Part shown: positions 29,516-37,288 of the stretch, in pieces
Position numbering within the stretch: position 1 is the first letter of the stretch
How the letters are laid out: each line of letters starts with the position of its first letter
Assembly: GCF_014174255.1 (NCBI RefSeq)
Contig: NZ_JABEQJ010000008.1
Span: forward strand, 86,545 to 150,544
Reading direction: 5' to 3'
Length of the DNA stretch: 64,000 bases
DNA from: Gluconacetobacter sacchari
Lineage (GTDB): Bacteria; Pseudomonadota; Alphaproteobacteria; Acetobacterales; Acetobacteraceae
Notes under the pieces: model-generated
What the model saw: only the letters and a program-made list of their open reading frames with translations
What the model was told of the DNA's origin: nothing
The model's database searches: none
Translations under genes and position numbers: made by a program

Positions 29516-30118
29516 CTACAGGCCGGCGAGATCGGCGGCCTGGACACGTTCGATGCCGTGCTGCGCCAGGACCTGCCATGTGGCCTGCGGGTCGGGGCCG
29601 ACCGCGCGACATGCATCTTCGACCACGATCGCCGCGAAACCAAGGGCCTTCGCGTCGATGGCGGTGGCGCGCACGCAATAATCCAGCGCCAGCCCGACGA
29701 TGAAGACACGGTTTATGCCCAGTCCGGCCAGCCACGAATCGAGCCCGGTGCGCGTGGCGCCGTCATTGTCCAGGAAGGCCGAATAGCTGTCGATATCCGG
29801 GTCGCGGCCCTTGCGGATCACCATGCCGATTCGCGCCTGGTGCAGCGCGGCCGCCAGTTCGGCGCCATGCGTGCCCGCCACGCAATGGTCGGGCCAGTGA
29901 TCGGGCGTGGCCTTTCGCCCGTGGGTGCTGGCGAAGGAGACATGGCCGTGCGGATGCCAGTCCTGGCTGGCCGCCTGCTGGCCGAAGGGCAGGAGGGTCA
30001 GGTGGTTGACGACCGGGATGACCGCGTCGCCCTGCGGCACGGCGAGGGCGCCGCCGGGCAGGAAATCGTTCTGGAGATCGATGGCCAGCAGGGCGTCATG
30101 GACGGTGACGTGGATCAT
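29516..30118 (-). CDS. pncA: Nicotinamidase (PncA-like cysteine hydrolase)
   Basis: 200 residues from the ATG at 30118. All PncA landmarks are present: the catalytic aspartate in AIDLQNDFLPGGALAVPQGD, SQDWHPHGHVSFAS with the metal ligands, WPDHCVAGTHG, the catalytic lysine in VIRKGRDPDIDSYSAF, and the nucleophilic cysteine in GLALDYCVRATAIDA. It deamidates nicotinamide to nicotinate for NAD salvage, and similar amides. It heads the importer operon and is divergent from the Rieske gene, 115 bases away. That placement raises the possibility that the imported, oxidised compound is a pyridine such as an N-methylated nicotinamide. A longer in-frame ORF upstream is not supported. Confidence 0.9.
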   Translation of the reverse strand: MIHVTVHDALLAIDLQNDFLPGGALAVPQGDAVIPVVNHLTLLPFGQQAASQDWHPHGHVSFASTHGRKATPDHWPDHCVAGTHGAELAAALHQARIGMVIRKGRDPDIDSYSAFLDNDGATRTGLDSWLAGLGINRVFIVGLALDYCVRATAIDAKALGFAAIVVEDACRAVGPDPQATWQVLAQHGIERVQAADLAGL

Positions 30119-30233
30119 GGCGGACCTCCGCTCGGTACGGTTGCGGAACAGGGATGGCACGTTTCGGACGGTCGGGCTATCGGGGATTCGGTGCCGTGGG
30201 CGGGCATGGGCCGGGGGCGAAGGAGAGGCGGGG

Positions 30234-30914
30234 ATGAGCGTGACGCGTGAGGGCGGATGGTATCCGCTGATGCTGTCGGCGGATCTGGAGACGGGGACGG
30301 TGGCCGGCAGTGCCGTGCCGGGGCGGGACCTCGCGGTGTGGCGGGACGGGCAGGGGCGGGCGCATGTGTGGGACGATCGCTGCCCGCATCGCGGCATGCG
30401 GCTGAGCCTGGGCTTTGTGCGCGAGGGAGCGCTGGCGTGCCTGTATCATGGCTGGCGCTTCGGGGCGGAGGGGCGGTGCGTGCATATTCCGGCGCATCCG
30501 GACCTGGCGCCGCCGGGGACGATCCGCACCGTGCCGTTGCCTGTCGCGGAGCGCCATGGGCTGGTCTGGGCCTCGGTCGGCGCGGCCGGGGTCCAGCCGG
30601 AGGGCGATCCGGCGATGGAGGCGGCCGCATGGCTGCCGGTGCGCTCGGTAAGGATCGAGGCGCCGTGGCGGGATGTGGCGCGCGCGGTCGGGATGCCGGA
30701 AGGGCGGCGGGCCGCCGTGCTGGACCGCGATGTGGACGGCCGGGTGCTGGCGGCCCTGCTGCCGGTCGGGGCGGGGGCGTGCATGCTGCATCTACTGGCC
30801 GCCGCGCCGGCCGGGGTGGAGCGGCTGCATGATCTGGCCGATTGGGGGCGGGATGTGCGGTCGCGGGCGGAGGAACGGGCCGGGCGGGCCTGTCTGGCGG
30901 GGATCGTGGCATGA
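30234..30914 (+). CDS. Stand-alone Rieske [2Fe-2S] protein, partner of the NdmC-like oxygenase
   Basis: 226 residues from the ATG after AGGAGAGGCGGGG. A canonical oxygenase-type Rieske centre is complete: Cys50-Pro-His52 in DDRCPHRGMRLSLG and Cys69-x2-His72 in ACLYHGWRFGAEGRC. After LPVAERHGLVWASVG, a phrase shared with the Rieske-less subunit, the protein has only about 95 more residues and no iron-binding D-x2-H-x4-H motif, so it cannot be a full oxygenase. It would shuttle electrons to the catalytic subunit encoded 6 kb away. In Pseudomonas this function is a Rieske domain fused to the NdmD reductase; here it is free-standing and no reductase gene is in the window. It is coupled to the GST-like gene by ATGA. 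Confidence 0.8.
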   Translation: MSVTREGGWYPLMLSADLETGTVAGSAVPGRDLAVWRDGQGRAHVWDDRCPHRGMRLSLGFVREGALACLYHGWRFGAEGRCVHIPAHPDLAPPGTIRTVPLPVAERHGLVWASVGAAGVQPEGDPAMEAAAWLPVRSVRIEAPWRDVARAVGMPEGRRAAVLDRDVDGRVLAALLPVGAGACMLHLLAAAPAGVERLHDLADWGRDVRSRAEERAGRACLAGIVA

Positions 30915-31537
30915 GCGACCTGGTGCTGCACGACGACGATCTGGACGAGGATTGCTATCGGGCGCGGCTGTTCCTGTCGCTGCTGGGGCTGGAGGCGCGC
31001 CGGGTCGCGGTCGATGTCGTGCCCGGCGGCGAGCAGGACGGGCCGGCATTTCGGGCCGTTTCGCCGGCCGGGATGCTGCCGGTGCTGCGGATCGACGGGC
31101 AGAAGGTCTGCGGGGCCGGGGCCGTGCTGCTGGCGCTGGCGCATGGGCGGCCGGAGTGGCTGCCCGGGGAGCGCGCGGATTTCGCGCGGGTGGCGCACTG
31201 GCTGCACTTCGCCGGCGGGCCGTTGCGGGCGACGCTGCTGATGCGGCGGGCCTGCCTGTTCGGCGGCGCGGGGGACGCGCCATCCGCCCGCCGGCGGGCG
31301 GCGGTGGGGGCGTTGCGGATCATGGAGGACCATCTGGCCCAGCGGCGGCTGGAGGGCGGGACGTGGTTCGTGGGCGAGGGGGCGACGGTGGCGGATGTCG
31401 CGCTGTTTCCCGCCGCCGCGCTGTGTCGGGACTGGGGGGAGGAGTATTCCGCCTATCCCGCGCTGCGGCGCTGGGTCCGCGCGGTGCGGGCGCTGCCGGG
31501 CTTTGTCGGCATGCCCGGCATCCCGGATTATGGCTGA
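30911..31537 (+). CDS. GST-like protein, NdmE-like
   Basis: 208 residues of glutathione S-transferase fold. A thioredoxin-like domain (about 1-75; FRAVSPAGMLPVLRIDG is the cis-proline loop) is followed by a helical domain ending GATVADVALFPAAALC. The start overlaps the Rieske gene stop (ATGA), giving coupled and probably equimolar synthesis. NdmE, a GST-like protein in the P. putida CBB5 N7-demethylase, is needed for assembly of NdmC with NdmD and has no known transferase role. I infer the same scaffolding role here from gene partnership. The N-terminal active-site region (DLDEDCYRARLFLSLLG) carries a cysteine. The end overlaps the convergent CNNM gene by 10 bases. Confidence 0.72.
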   Translation: MSDLVLHDDDLDEDCYRARLFLSLLGLEARRVAVDVVPGGEQDGPAFRAVSPAGMLPVLRIDGQKVCGAGAVLLALAHGRPEWLPGERADFARVAHWLHFAGGPLRATLLMRRACLFGGAGDAPSARRRAAVGALRIMEDHLAQRRLEGGTWFVGEGATVADVALFPAAALCRDWGEEYSAYPALRRWVRAVRALPGFVGMPGIPDYG

Positions 31538-32874
31538 TCGGCGTCCGCGCGGCGGGGGCGGCGCGTGACCAGGAGCTGGTTGATGCGGAAGCCCTCGACG
31601 TCCACGACCTCGAAGAGGAAATGATAGGCCTCGACCTTGTCGGCCTTGCGCGCCATGCGGCGCAGCCGGTGCATGACGAAGCCGCCGATCGTATCGAAAT
31701 GATGGCTGTCGGGCAGGTCCGGCACCCCGAGTTCGCGGATTACGTCGCCGATCGGGGCGGCGCCGTCGATCAGCCATGAATTCTCGTCGCGGCGGACGAT
31801 GGCCTGTTCCTCGAACGGGTTGGCCAGCCCGTCCATCAGCGCGCCCATGATGTCCTTGAAGGTGATCAGCCCCACCACCAGCCCGTATTCGTTGACGATC
31901 AGGGCGAAGCCCGCGCCGTGCGTGTCGAACTGGGCCAGCGTGTCCCACAGGTTGAGCGTGTCGGGCAGCGACAGCACGTCGCGCCGCATGCGGGAGATCT
32001 GCTTGGCTACCGGCAGGATCGTCGCCGCCGGGTCGACATCCTCGGGCTTTTCCACCACGGCGGCCAGCACGTCCTCGGCGCGGATCGAGCCGATGACGTT
32101 GTCCAGCCCGCCATTGCAGAGCGGGTAGCGGGAATAGGGCTTGACCCGCACCTTGTCGCGCTGGCTTTCGGCGCTTTCCTGCATGTCGAGGAACACGATC
32201 TCGTCGCGCGGGGTCATGGCCGAGGTCACCGAGCGGTCTTGCAGGCCCAGGACGTTCTGGATCATCTGGTGTTCCTGCTCCAGCAGCACGCCCGAGGCGG
32301 TGCCGGCGGCCAGGATGGCGCGGAGGTCTTCCGGCGTGACCGGCTCGACGGCCGAGGCGGCCGGGATCTTGAGCGCGCGCAGGATGACGTCCGACATCCT
32401 GGAGAAGATCCAGACCAGCGGATACAGCAGCTTCAGCGCGATGGCGGGGAACCAGCCGATGCTCAGCGCCACCCGGTCGGGCGCGTTCATGGCGATGCGC
32501 TTGGGCAGCAGGTCGGCGAACAGCACGAACAGGCTCGTGATCAGCACGAACGAGGCGGCGGAGGCCACGTGCCCGGCCAGCCCGTCCTCGAGCCCGGCGC
32601 GGCGCAGGATATCGGCCAGCGGCGGGGTGAGCATGTCGCTGCTGATGACGCCGCCCAGCACGCCCACCGCGTTGAGGCAGATTTGCAGGACCGTCACCAC
32701 CTGCCCGCTGTTGCGGCGCAGGCGCAGGAAGTTCACCGCGCGGCTGTCGCCGGCCTCGGCGCGCGTGCGCAGCCGCACCTCGCGCGCCGCCGCGAACGAG
32801 ATCTCGGACAGGGCGATCAGGATGCTGAACCCGATCAGGATCACGACCGCGACCAGACCGGCCAGCAGCATCAT
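31528..32874 (-). CDS. CNNM/CorC-type (hemolysin family) membrane protein with CBS pair
   Basis: 448 residues from the ATG preceded by GGAGGCACC. Residues 1 to about 190 form the DUF21 transmembrane domain (LVAVVILIGFSILIALSEISF, then LLPKRIAMNAPDRVALSIGW). A CBS-domain pair follows (about 210-330; MTPRDEIVFLDMQESAES, then PVAKQISRMRRDVLSLP). The C-terminal CorC_HlyC domain is complete (WLIDGAAPIGDVIRELG). Family members transport or control magnesium and cobalt; the name hemolysin is historical. It stands alone, convergent with the GST-like gene. Confidence 0.9.
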   Translation of the reverse strand: MMLLAGLVAVVILIGFSILIALSEISFAAAREVRLRTRAEAGDSRAVNFLRLRRNSGQVVTVLQICLNAVGVLGGVISSDMLTPPLADILRRAGLEDGLAGHVASAASFVLITSLFVLFADLLPKRIAMNAPDRVALSIGWFPAIALKLLYPLVWIFSRMSDVILRALKIPAASAVEPVTPEDLRAILAAGTASGVLLEQEHQMIQNVLGLQDRSVTSAMTPRDEIVFLDMQESAESQRDKVRVKPYSRYPLCNGGLDNVIGSIRAEDVLAAVVEKPEDVDPAATILPVAKQISRMRRDVLSLPDTLNLWDTLAQFDTHGAGFALIVNEYGLVVGLITFKDIMGALMDGLANPFEEQAIVRRDENSWLIDGAAPIGDVIRELGVPDLPDSHHFDTIGGFVMHRLRRMARKADKVEAYHFLFEVVDVEGFRINQLLVTRRPRRADADQP

Positions 32875-33110
32875 GCCGGTGCCTCCGTCCGCGCGGCGGG
32901 GCCGGGACAGGGTGCCAGGTCGGTGGCGGGACGGCGGATGGGGGCCGGGCGGCCCTGGGCGCAATGGGTCATGAGGCGGGTAATCTAGCCCATCCGGTGC
33001 CCTTTCGGCCAGCCGGATGCCCCCCGGGGACGGCCTGCGCGGAGGAGGCGCGGATTTGACAAGCGGACGCCGATTGCGATGCTCTCCGGCTTCCCCGATC
33101 AGGAGCGGCG

Positions 33111-34745
33111 GTGTTGAGGAAGAGGATGGCCAGGTTTCGGACGGTCCGGGTCTGTTGGGCGGCGATCGTGCTGATGGCGGGCGGTGTGTCGTGGTCCGCC
33201 CGGGCGGGGTCCGGGGTCGGGGCTGGGGACGATCCGGCCTTCGTGGAGATCGACGCGACCGGCGCCGGGACGCCGTTCCTGCATAGCTGGGAGCAGGCGT
33301 TCGGCTCGGATCGCGCCGATATGGCCCTGACGGAGAGCTATCTGCGGAACGCGGACCGGACGCGGCAGGCGACCGGCTTTCGCTATGTGCGGTTCCACGG
33401 CATCTTCGACGATGCCATGGGCATCATGGCGCCCGATGGCGCCGGCCGCATGCATTATAACTTCCGCAAGGTCGATGCCGTGTATGACGGCCTGCTGGCG
33501 CATCATATCCGGCCGCTGGTCGAACTGTCCTTCATGCCCAGCGCCATCGGCAGCGACGTCCTGCGCCGCGATGGCGGGCTGGAGCCGCTGGTCGATTGGA
33601 AAGCGGATGATCGGGCCAGGCCCATTACGGATTATAGCGGCGGGACGCTGTGGTACCGTGCCAACGTCACCTTTCCCGCGCACATGGCCGACTGGACCGC
33701 CCTGATCCGCGCCTTCGTCGAACATCTCGAACAGCGTTATGGCGCCGGGGAAGTCCGGCAATGGCCTTTCGAGGTCTGGAACGAGCCCAATCAGGCGACC
33801 TGGGTGGCGCAGCCGAAGATGGCGACCTATTTCGCCCTGTACGACAATACCGCGCGCGCCATCAAGGCGGTCGATCCGGCCCTGCGTGTCGGCGGGCCCG
33901 CGACGGGGGCCATCCACTGGGTCGGCGCGTTCGTCGACCATGTGACGCGGGAGCGTGTGCCGGTCGATTTCGTCTCGACGCATATTTATGCCAACGATCC
34001 GCCCGATCTGCTGCGATTGCCGAAATCGCCCGACAATACCGGCAATGTCGTGTGCGACGCGACGCGGACCGCGCGCCGCGCGATCGATCGCGCCGGGCAT
34101 GCGGACCTGCCGCTTTATATCACCGAATTTGGTGCCGACTGGGATATTCATAACGGCAGCGCGGATCGTCCATGGGTCGCGCCCTGGATCGCGCAGACGG
34201 TGCATGATTGCGACGGGCTGGCGCCGATCATGTCCTACTGGACGTTTTCGGACGATTTCGAGGAACAGGGCGTGGCGGCCGACGAATTGCCGGGAGCGTA
34301 CGGGCTGCTGACGACCCACGGGATTCCCAAGCCCGCGTTCAATGCCTTCGCGCTGCTGCATCGGTTGGGAAACCGGCGGCTGCCGACCGGACCGGGCGGC
34401 GGCGATGTGCTGGCGACGCGCAGGCAGGATGGCGTGATCGCCGTCGCGCTGTGGAACCGCGATGCGGACAAGCCGCGGGCGCGGCATCTGGCGTTCAGGG
34501 GGCTGGCATCGGTTCGGGGCGCCACGGTGATCGTGATCGACCGGGCCCATGGCACGCCCGCTGCCCTGTTCGAGGCCATGGGGCGGCCCGCGTCGCCCAC
34601 GCCCGGGCAGGCGCGGGCCCTGATGGCGGCCGCGCGCCTGCCGGCACCGCGAAGGGCGGCGGCGTGCGGGGAGGCGGGCCGGTGCGACATCATGCTCCCT
34701 CCTGAAAGCCTGGCCCTGTTGCTGGTGCCGGCGCGGACGGACTGA
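33111..34745 (+). CDS. Secreted glycoside hydrolase family 39 (beta-xylosidase-like)
   Basis: 544 residues from a GTG after AGGAG; an ATG at 33126 with its own purine-rich site is also possible. A signal peptide (CWAAIVLMAGGVSWSARAG) suggests export. The GH39 clan-A barrel shows the acid/base glutamate Glu225 in FEVWNEPNQ and the nucleophile Glu339 in LYITEFGADWD. GFRYVRFHGIFDDAMG near residue 90 is a typical early GH39 motif. Likely substrates are beta-xylosides or other plant or glycan beta-linked sugars. Two Gfo/Idh/MocA sugar oxidoreductases lie downstream, one on the same strand after 181 bases. Confidence 0.88.
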   Translation: MLRKRMARFRTVRVCWAAIVLMAGGVSWSARAGSGVGAGDDPAFVEIDATGAGTPFLHSWEQAFGSDRADMALTESYLRNADRTRQATGFRYVRFHGIFDDAMGIMAPDGAGRMHYNFRKVDAVYDGLLAHHIRPLVELSFMPSAIGSDVLRRDGGLEPLVDWKADDRARPITDYSGGTLWYRANVTFPAHMADWTALIRAFVEHLEQRYGAGEVRQWPFEVWNEPNQATWVAQPKMATYFALYDNTARAIKAVDPALRVGGPATGAIHWVGAFVDHVTRERVPVDFVSTHIYANDPPDLLRLPKSPDNTGNVVCDATRTARRAIDRAGHADLPLYITEFGADWDIHNGSADRPWVAPWIAQTVHDCDGLAPIMSYWTFSDDFEEQGVAADELPGAYGLLTTHGIPKPAFNAFALLHRLGNRRLPTGPGGGDVLATRRQDGVIAVALWNRDADKPRARHLAFRGLASVRGATVIVIDRAHGTPAALFEAMGRPASPTPGQARALMAAARLPAPRRAAACGEAGRCDIMLPPESLALLLVPARTD

Positions 34746-34926
34746 TGGGGAGGAGGCGCGGCGCGGGTGCGGTTTTGGCCTTGGTGCGATCTTTCCGGCG
34801 CCTGCCTCCGACGCTTTTGCCGTTGCCAGGACTTTCCGGTAACGAACAGGATATCGATCTGGCCCAGGCCACGCGGCTGGTCTCATGCATGGGGGTGATG
34901 TCTATGGTATGCGCGCGGGTCGGGGC

Positions 34927-36012
34927 ATGAGCGGGGGCGACGGGGATATCGCCGGGCCGGTGGCCGGGGGGACGCCGGCGATCGGGTGGGGGGTGATTGG
35001 AACCGGTACGATTGCCGGGCATTTCGCGCAGGATATCCGCAACGCGCGCGGCGCGTATCTGGCGGCGGTGGCGTCGCGCTCGCCCGGGAAGGCCGCGGCG
35101 TTCGCGGCGCGGCATGGCGGCAGGCCTGTGGCGGATGTCGATGCGCTGGTGCGCGACCCGGCGGTGCGGGCCGTCTATATCGCGTCGCCCAACGCGACGC
35201 ATTTCGACATGGCGCGGGCGGTCATGGCCGGGGGCAAGGCGGTGCTGGTTGAAAAACCCCTTGTCAGCACGGTGGAGGATGCCGACCGTCTGGTGGCGCT
35301 GGCCGCGCTTCATGACACGTTCTGCATGGAAGGCATGTGGTCGCGTTTTCTGCCGGCCATGACGCTGGCGCGGGAGGCCATCGGGTCGGGCGCGATCGGA
35401 ACGGTGCGCCGGATCCGCGCCGAACTGGCCTTTGTCCATCCGTATGATCCGGGCAGCCGCTTTTTCGACCCCGCCCAGGGCGGGGGGGCGTTGCTGGACC
35501 TGGGGGTGTATCCCGTGTCGCTTGCCCTGGCGCTGATGGGCCGCCCGGCCGGGGTGCGCGGGCGGTGGCGGGCCGCGCCGAGCGGCGTGGACATGGCTGC
35601 CGAGATGGTGCTGGAATTCGGTGCGGTGCAGGCGCACCTGGCCTGCGGATTCGATCGTGACGGCACCAACCTGTTCATGATCGAAGGCAGCAGGGGCACG
35701 CTGGTGCTCCAGCCGCATTTCATTTCCAGCCGCCAGCTTCTGGCGGTGGGGCGCATGCCCGCGAGGGGCCTCTCCCTGATACCGTGCGGGTCCGCGCCCA
35801 TGCGGTTGTTTTCGAAAGTGGCCAAGCGGGTCTGGCTGCCGGGCGTGCGCCGGCATGATTGCGTCTATGCGGGCTATGGCTTGCAGTTTGAAATCGAGGC
35901 GGCAAGCCGGGCCGTGGCCCAGGGGCTGACGGCGTCGGCCGTCATGCCGCTGGCGGACAGTGTCGAGACCTTGCGGATCATCGAGCAGGTACGTGCCCGG
36001 CCCCCGGCCTGA
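34927..36012 (+). CDS. Gfo/Idh/MocA-family oxidoreductase
   Basis: 361 residues starting at MSGGDGDIAG. The NAD(P)-binding motif GVIGTGTIAGHFA is near residue 22 and the conserved VEKPL follows around residue 110, supplying the catalytic lysine. The C-terminal half (GSRFFDPAQGGGALLDLGVY) matches the trans-1,2-dihydrobenzene-1,2-diol/glucose-fructose-oxidoreductase-like subgroup. It oxidises or reduces a sugar or cyclitol. It follows the GH39 gene on the same strand and is convergent with a second enzyme of the same superfamily. Confidence 0.88.
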   Translation: MSGGDGDIAGPVAGGTPAIGWGVIGTGTIAGHFAQDIRNARGAYLAAVASRSPGKAAAFAARHGGRPVADVDALVRDPAVRAVYIASPNATHFDMARAVMAGGKAVLVEKPLVSTVEDADRLVALAALHDTFCMEGMWSRFLPAMTLAREAIGSGAIGTVRRIRAELAFVHPYDPGSRFFDPAQGGGALLDLGVYPVSLALALMGRPAGVRGRWRAAPSGVDMAAEMVLEFGAVQAHLACGFDRDGTNLFMIEGSRGTLVLQPHFISSRQLLAVGRMPARGLSLIPCGSAPMRLFSKVAKRVWLPGVRRHDCVYAGYGLQFEIEAASRAVAQGLTASAVMPLADSVETLRIIEQVRARPPA

Positions 36013-36033
36013 ACGGAGGCGGGATGGCGCGTT

Positions 36034-37164
36034 TCAGGGCAGGTTTTTGACGGTATGGTCGTGCTGCCCGCTGCTGAGGGCCAGGATGATCTCCGTCAGA
36101 TGCAGGGAGACCCGGCCCGAGAAGAGGGGGGGCTGGCCTGAGCGGATACCGTCCGCCTGGGCCTGGATGCCGCGTGCGAAATCGATCTTGGACGGGTAGG
36201 GGGGAACCTGCGCGGCGGCCTTGCCCCGAGGGTAGCGGACCGTCTGCCCGCGATAGAAGCGGACGGGCAGTTTGCGGCCCAGCCTGTTTTCCAGCCCGTC
36301 GGCCAGAATATCGAGCAGGGAGCGGCGATAGTCGCGCAGCAGGCTGACGGCCGAGCGGTTGTCCCACAGGTCGCGCACCGTCAGGCTGCCTTTTTCCCCC
36401 AGGATGGTCAGGGAGCGGTCGCGCGGGGCGGCCAGGCCGCTGGTCAGGCGCGCCACCACGCCGGAGCGGAAGGTCAGGCAGCCGACGGAGAAATCCGGCC
36501 CCAGCTTGTGGTCGCCCACGCCCTTGTCGCGGAAGGTCAGGGCGGACGATGCCGCGACATGCACGATCGGGCCGAAGAGCCCATACAGCCAGCTCAGCGC
36601 GTAGCCCGCATGTTCGAGCGTGCAGCCGACCTCGAATTCATGCAGGCCGGGCCACGGTGCGCCCGACCGGCTGCGCCATTGGTGCCAGTTGCCGCGAAAG
36701 ACCGGACCGTCGTCCATTTCCGCGTAGACCAGGTTGGGGCGTCCGATCTCGCCTTTTTCCATCAGGCCGCGCGTCAGCAGGAAGGCGTCGCTGAGGCCGT
36801 TGGCGGGGGCGCCGCACAGGAGAAGGTTTTTCTCCCCGGCGAGGTGGGCCAGGGTCTCCGCTTCCTCCACGGACATGGCCATGGGTTTTTCGCAATAGAC
36901 ATGCTTGCCCGCGTCGAGGGCCGCCTTGTTGACGGCGAAATGACTTTCGGGCGTCGTGAGGTTGACGACGATATCCACGCTGTCGTCATGCAGCAGTTCC
37001 TCCAGCCCCGCATAGGCTTCGAGCGAGTAGAAGGTGCAGAACTGGCGCAGCCTTTGCGGGTCGCGGTCCCATACGCCTTTCAGCCGCAGTTCGGGATAGT
37101 TTCGCAGGGTGGTCATGTAATAATCGGCGACATAACCTGTCCCGACAAAGGCGATATTGGTCAT
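36034..37164 (-). CDS. Gfo/Idh/MocA-family oxidoreductase
   Basis: 376 residues. The Rossmann motif is IAFVGTGYVADYY at the N-terminus and CEKPMAMSVEEA carries the usual catalytic lysine. The rest (APWPGLHEFEVGCTLEHAGYALSWLYG) has the family's substrate-domain beta sheet. It is only distantly like the neighbouring enzyme, so this is not a recent duplication. Substrate unknown; a sugar or inositol-type compound is likely. It is convergent with the first enzyme, 21 bases between ends. Upstream (37165-37288) lies only spacer before the retropepsin remnant. Confidence 0.87.
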   Translation of the reverse strand: MTNIAFVGTGYVADYYMTTLRNYPELRLKGVWDRDPQRLRQFCTFYSLEAYAGLEELLHDDSVDIVVNLTTPESHFAVNKAALDAGKHVYCEKPMAMSVEEAETLAHLAGEKNLLLCGAPANGLSDAFLLTRGLMEKGEIGRPNLVYAEMDDGPVFRGNWHQWRSRSGAPWPGLHEFEVGCTLEHAGYALSWLYGLFGPIVHVAASSALTFRDKGVGDHKLGPDFSVGCLTFRSGVVARLTSGLAAPRDRSLTILGEKGSLTVRDLWDNRSAVSLLRDYRRSLLDILADGLENRLGRKLPVRFYRGQTVRYPRGKAAAQVPPYPSKIDFARGIQAQADGIRSGQPPLFSGRVSLHLTEIILALSSGQHDHTVKNLP

Positions 37165-37288
37165 GGAGGTCCCGTTACTCTTGCTGGGGCGGTGTCGGTC
37201 CTGTATCCGAAAGCCTTCTTTTCAGGCTGATGCGATGTTCGAGGGCGGAGCGCGCCTTTGTCAAGCCATGGGCCGGTGCGGGGCGGGG

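Noticed and set aside
29516..30397. A 293-residue version of PncA
   Set aside because: The extra 93 residues are Arg/Pro/Ser-rich and antisense to the Rieske gene; the protein is full length from the ATG at 30118.
34745..34930. A 61-residue frame between the GH39 and oxidoreductase genes
   Set aside because: It has a Arg/Leu-rich start, no conserved features and a poor ribosome site; treated as spacer.
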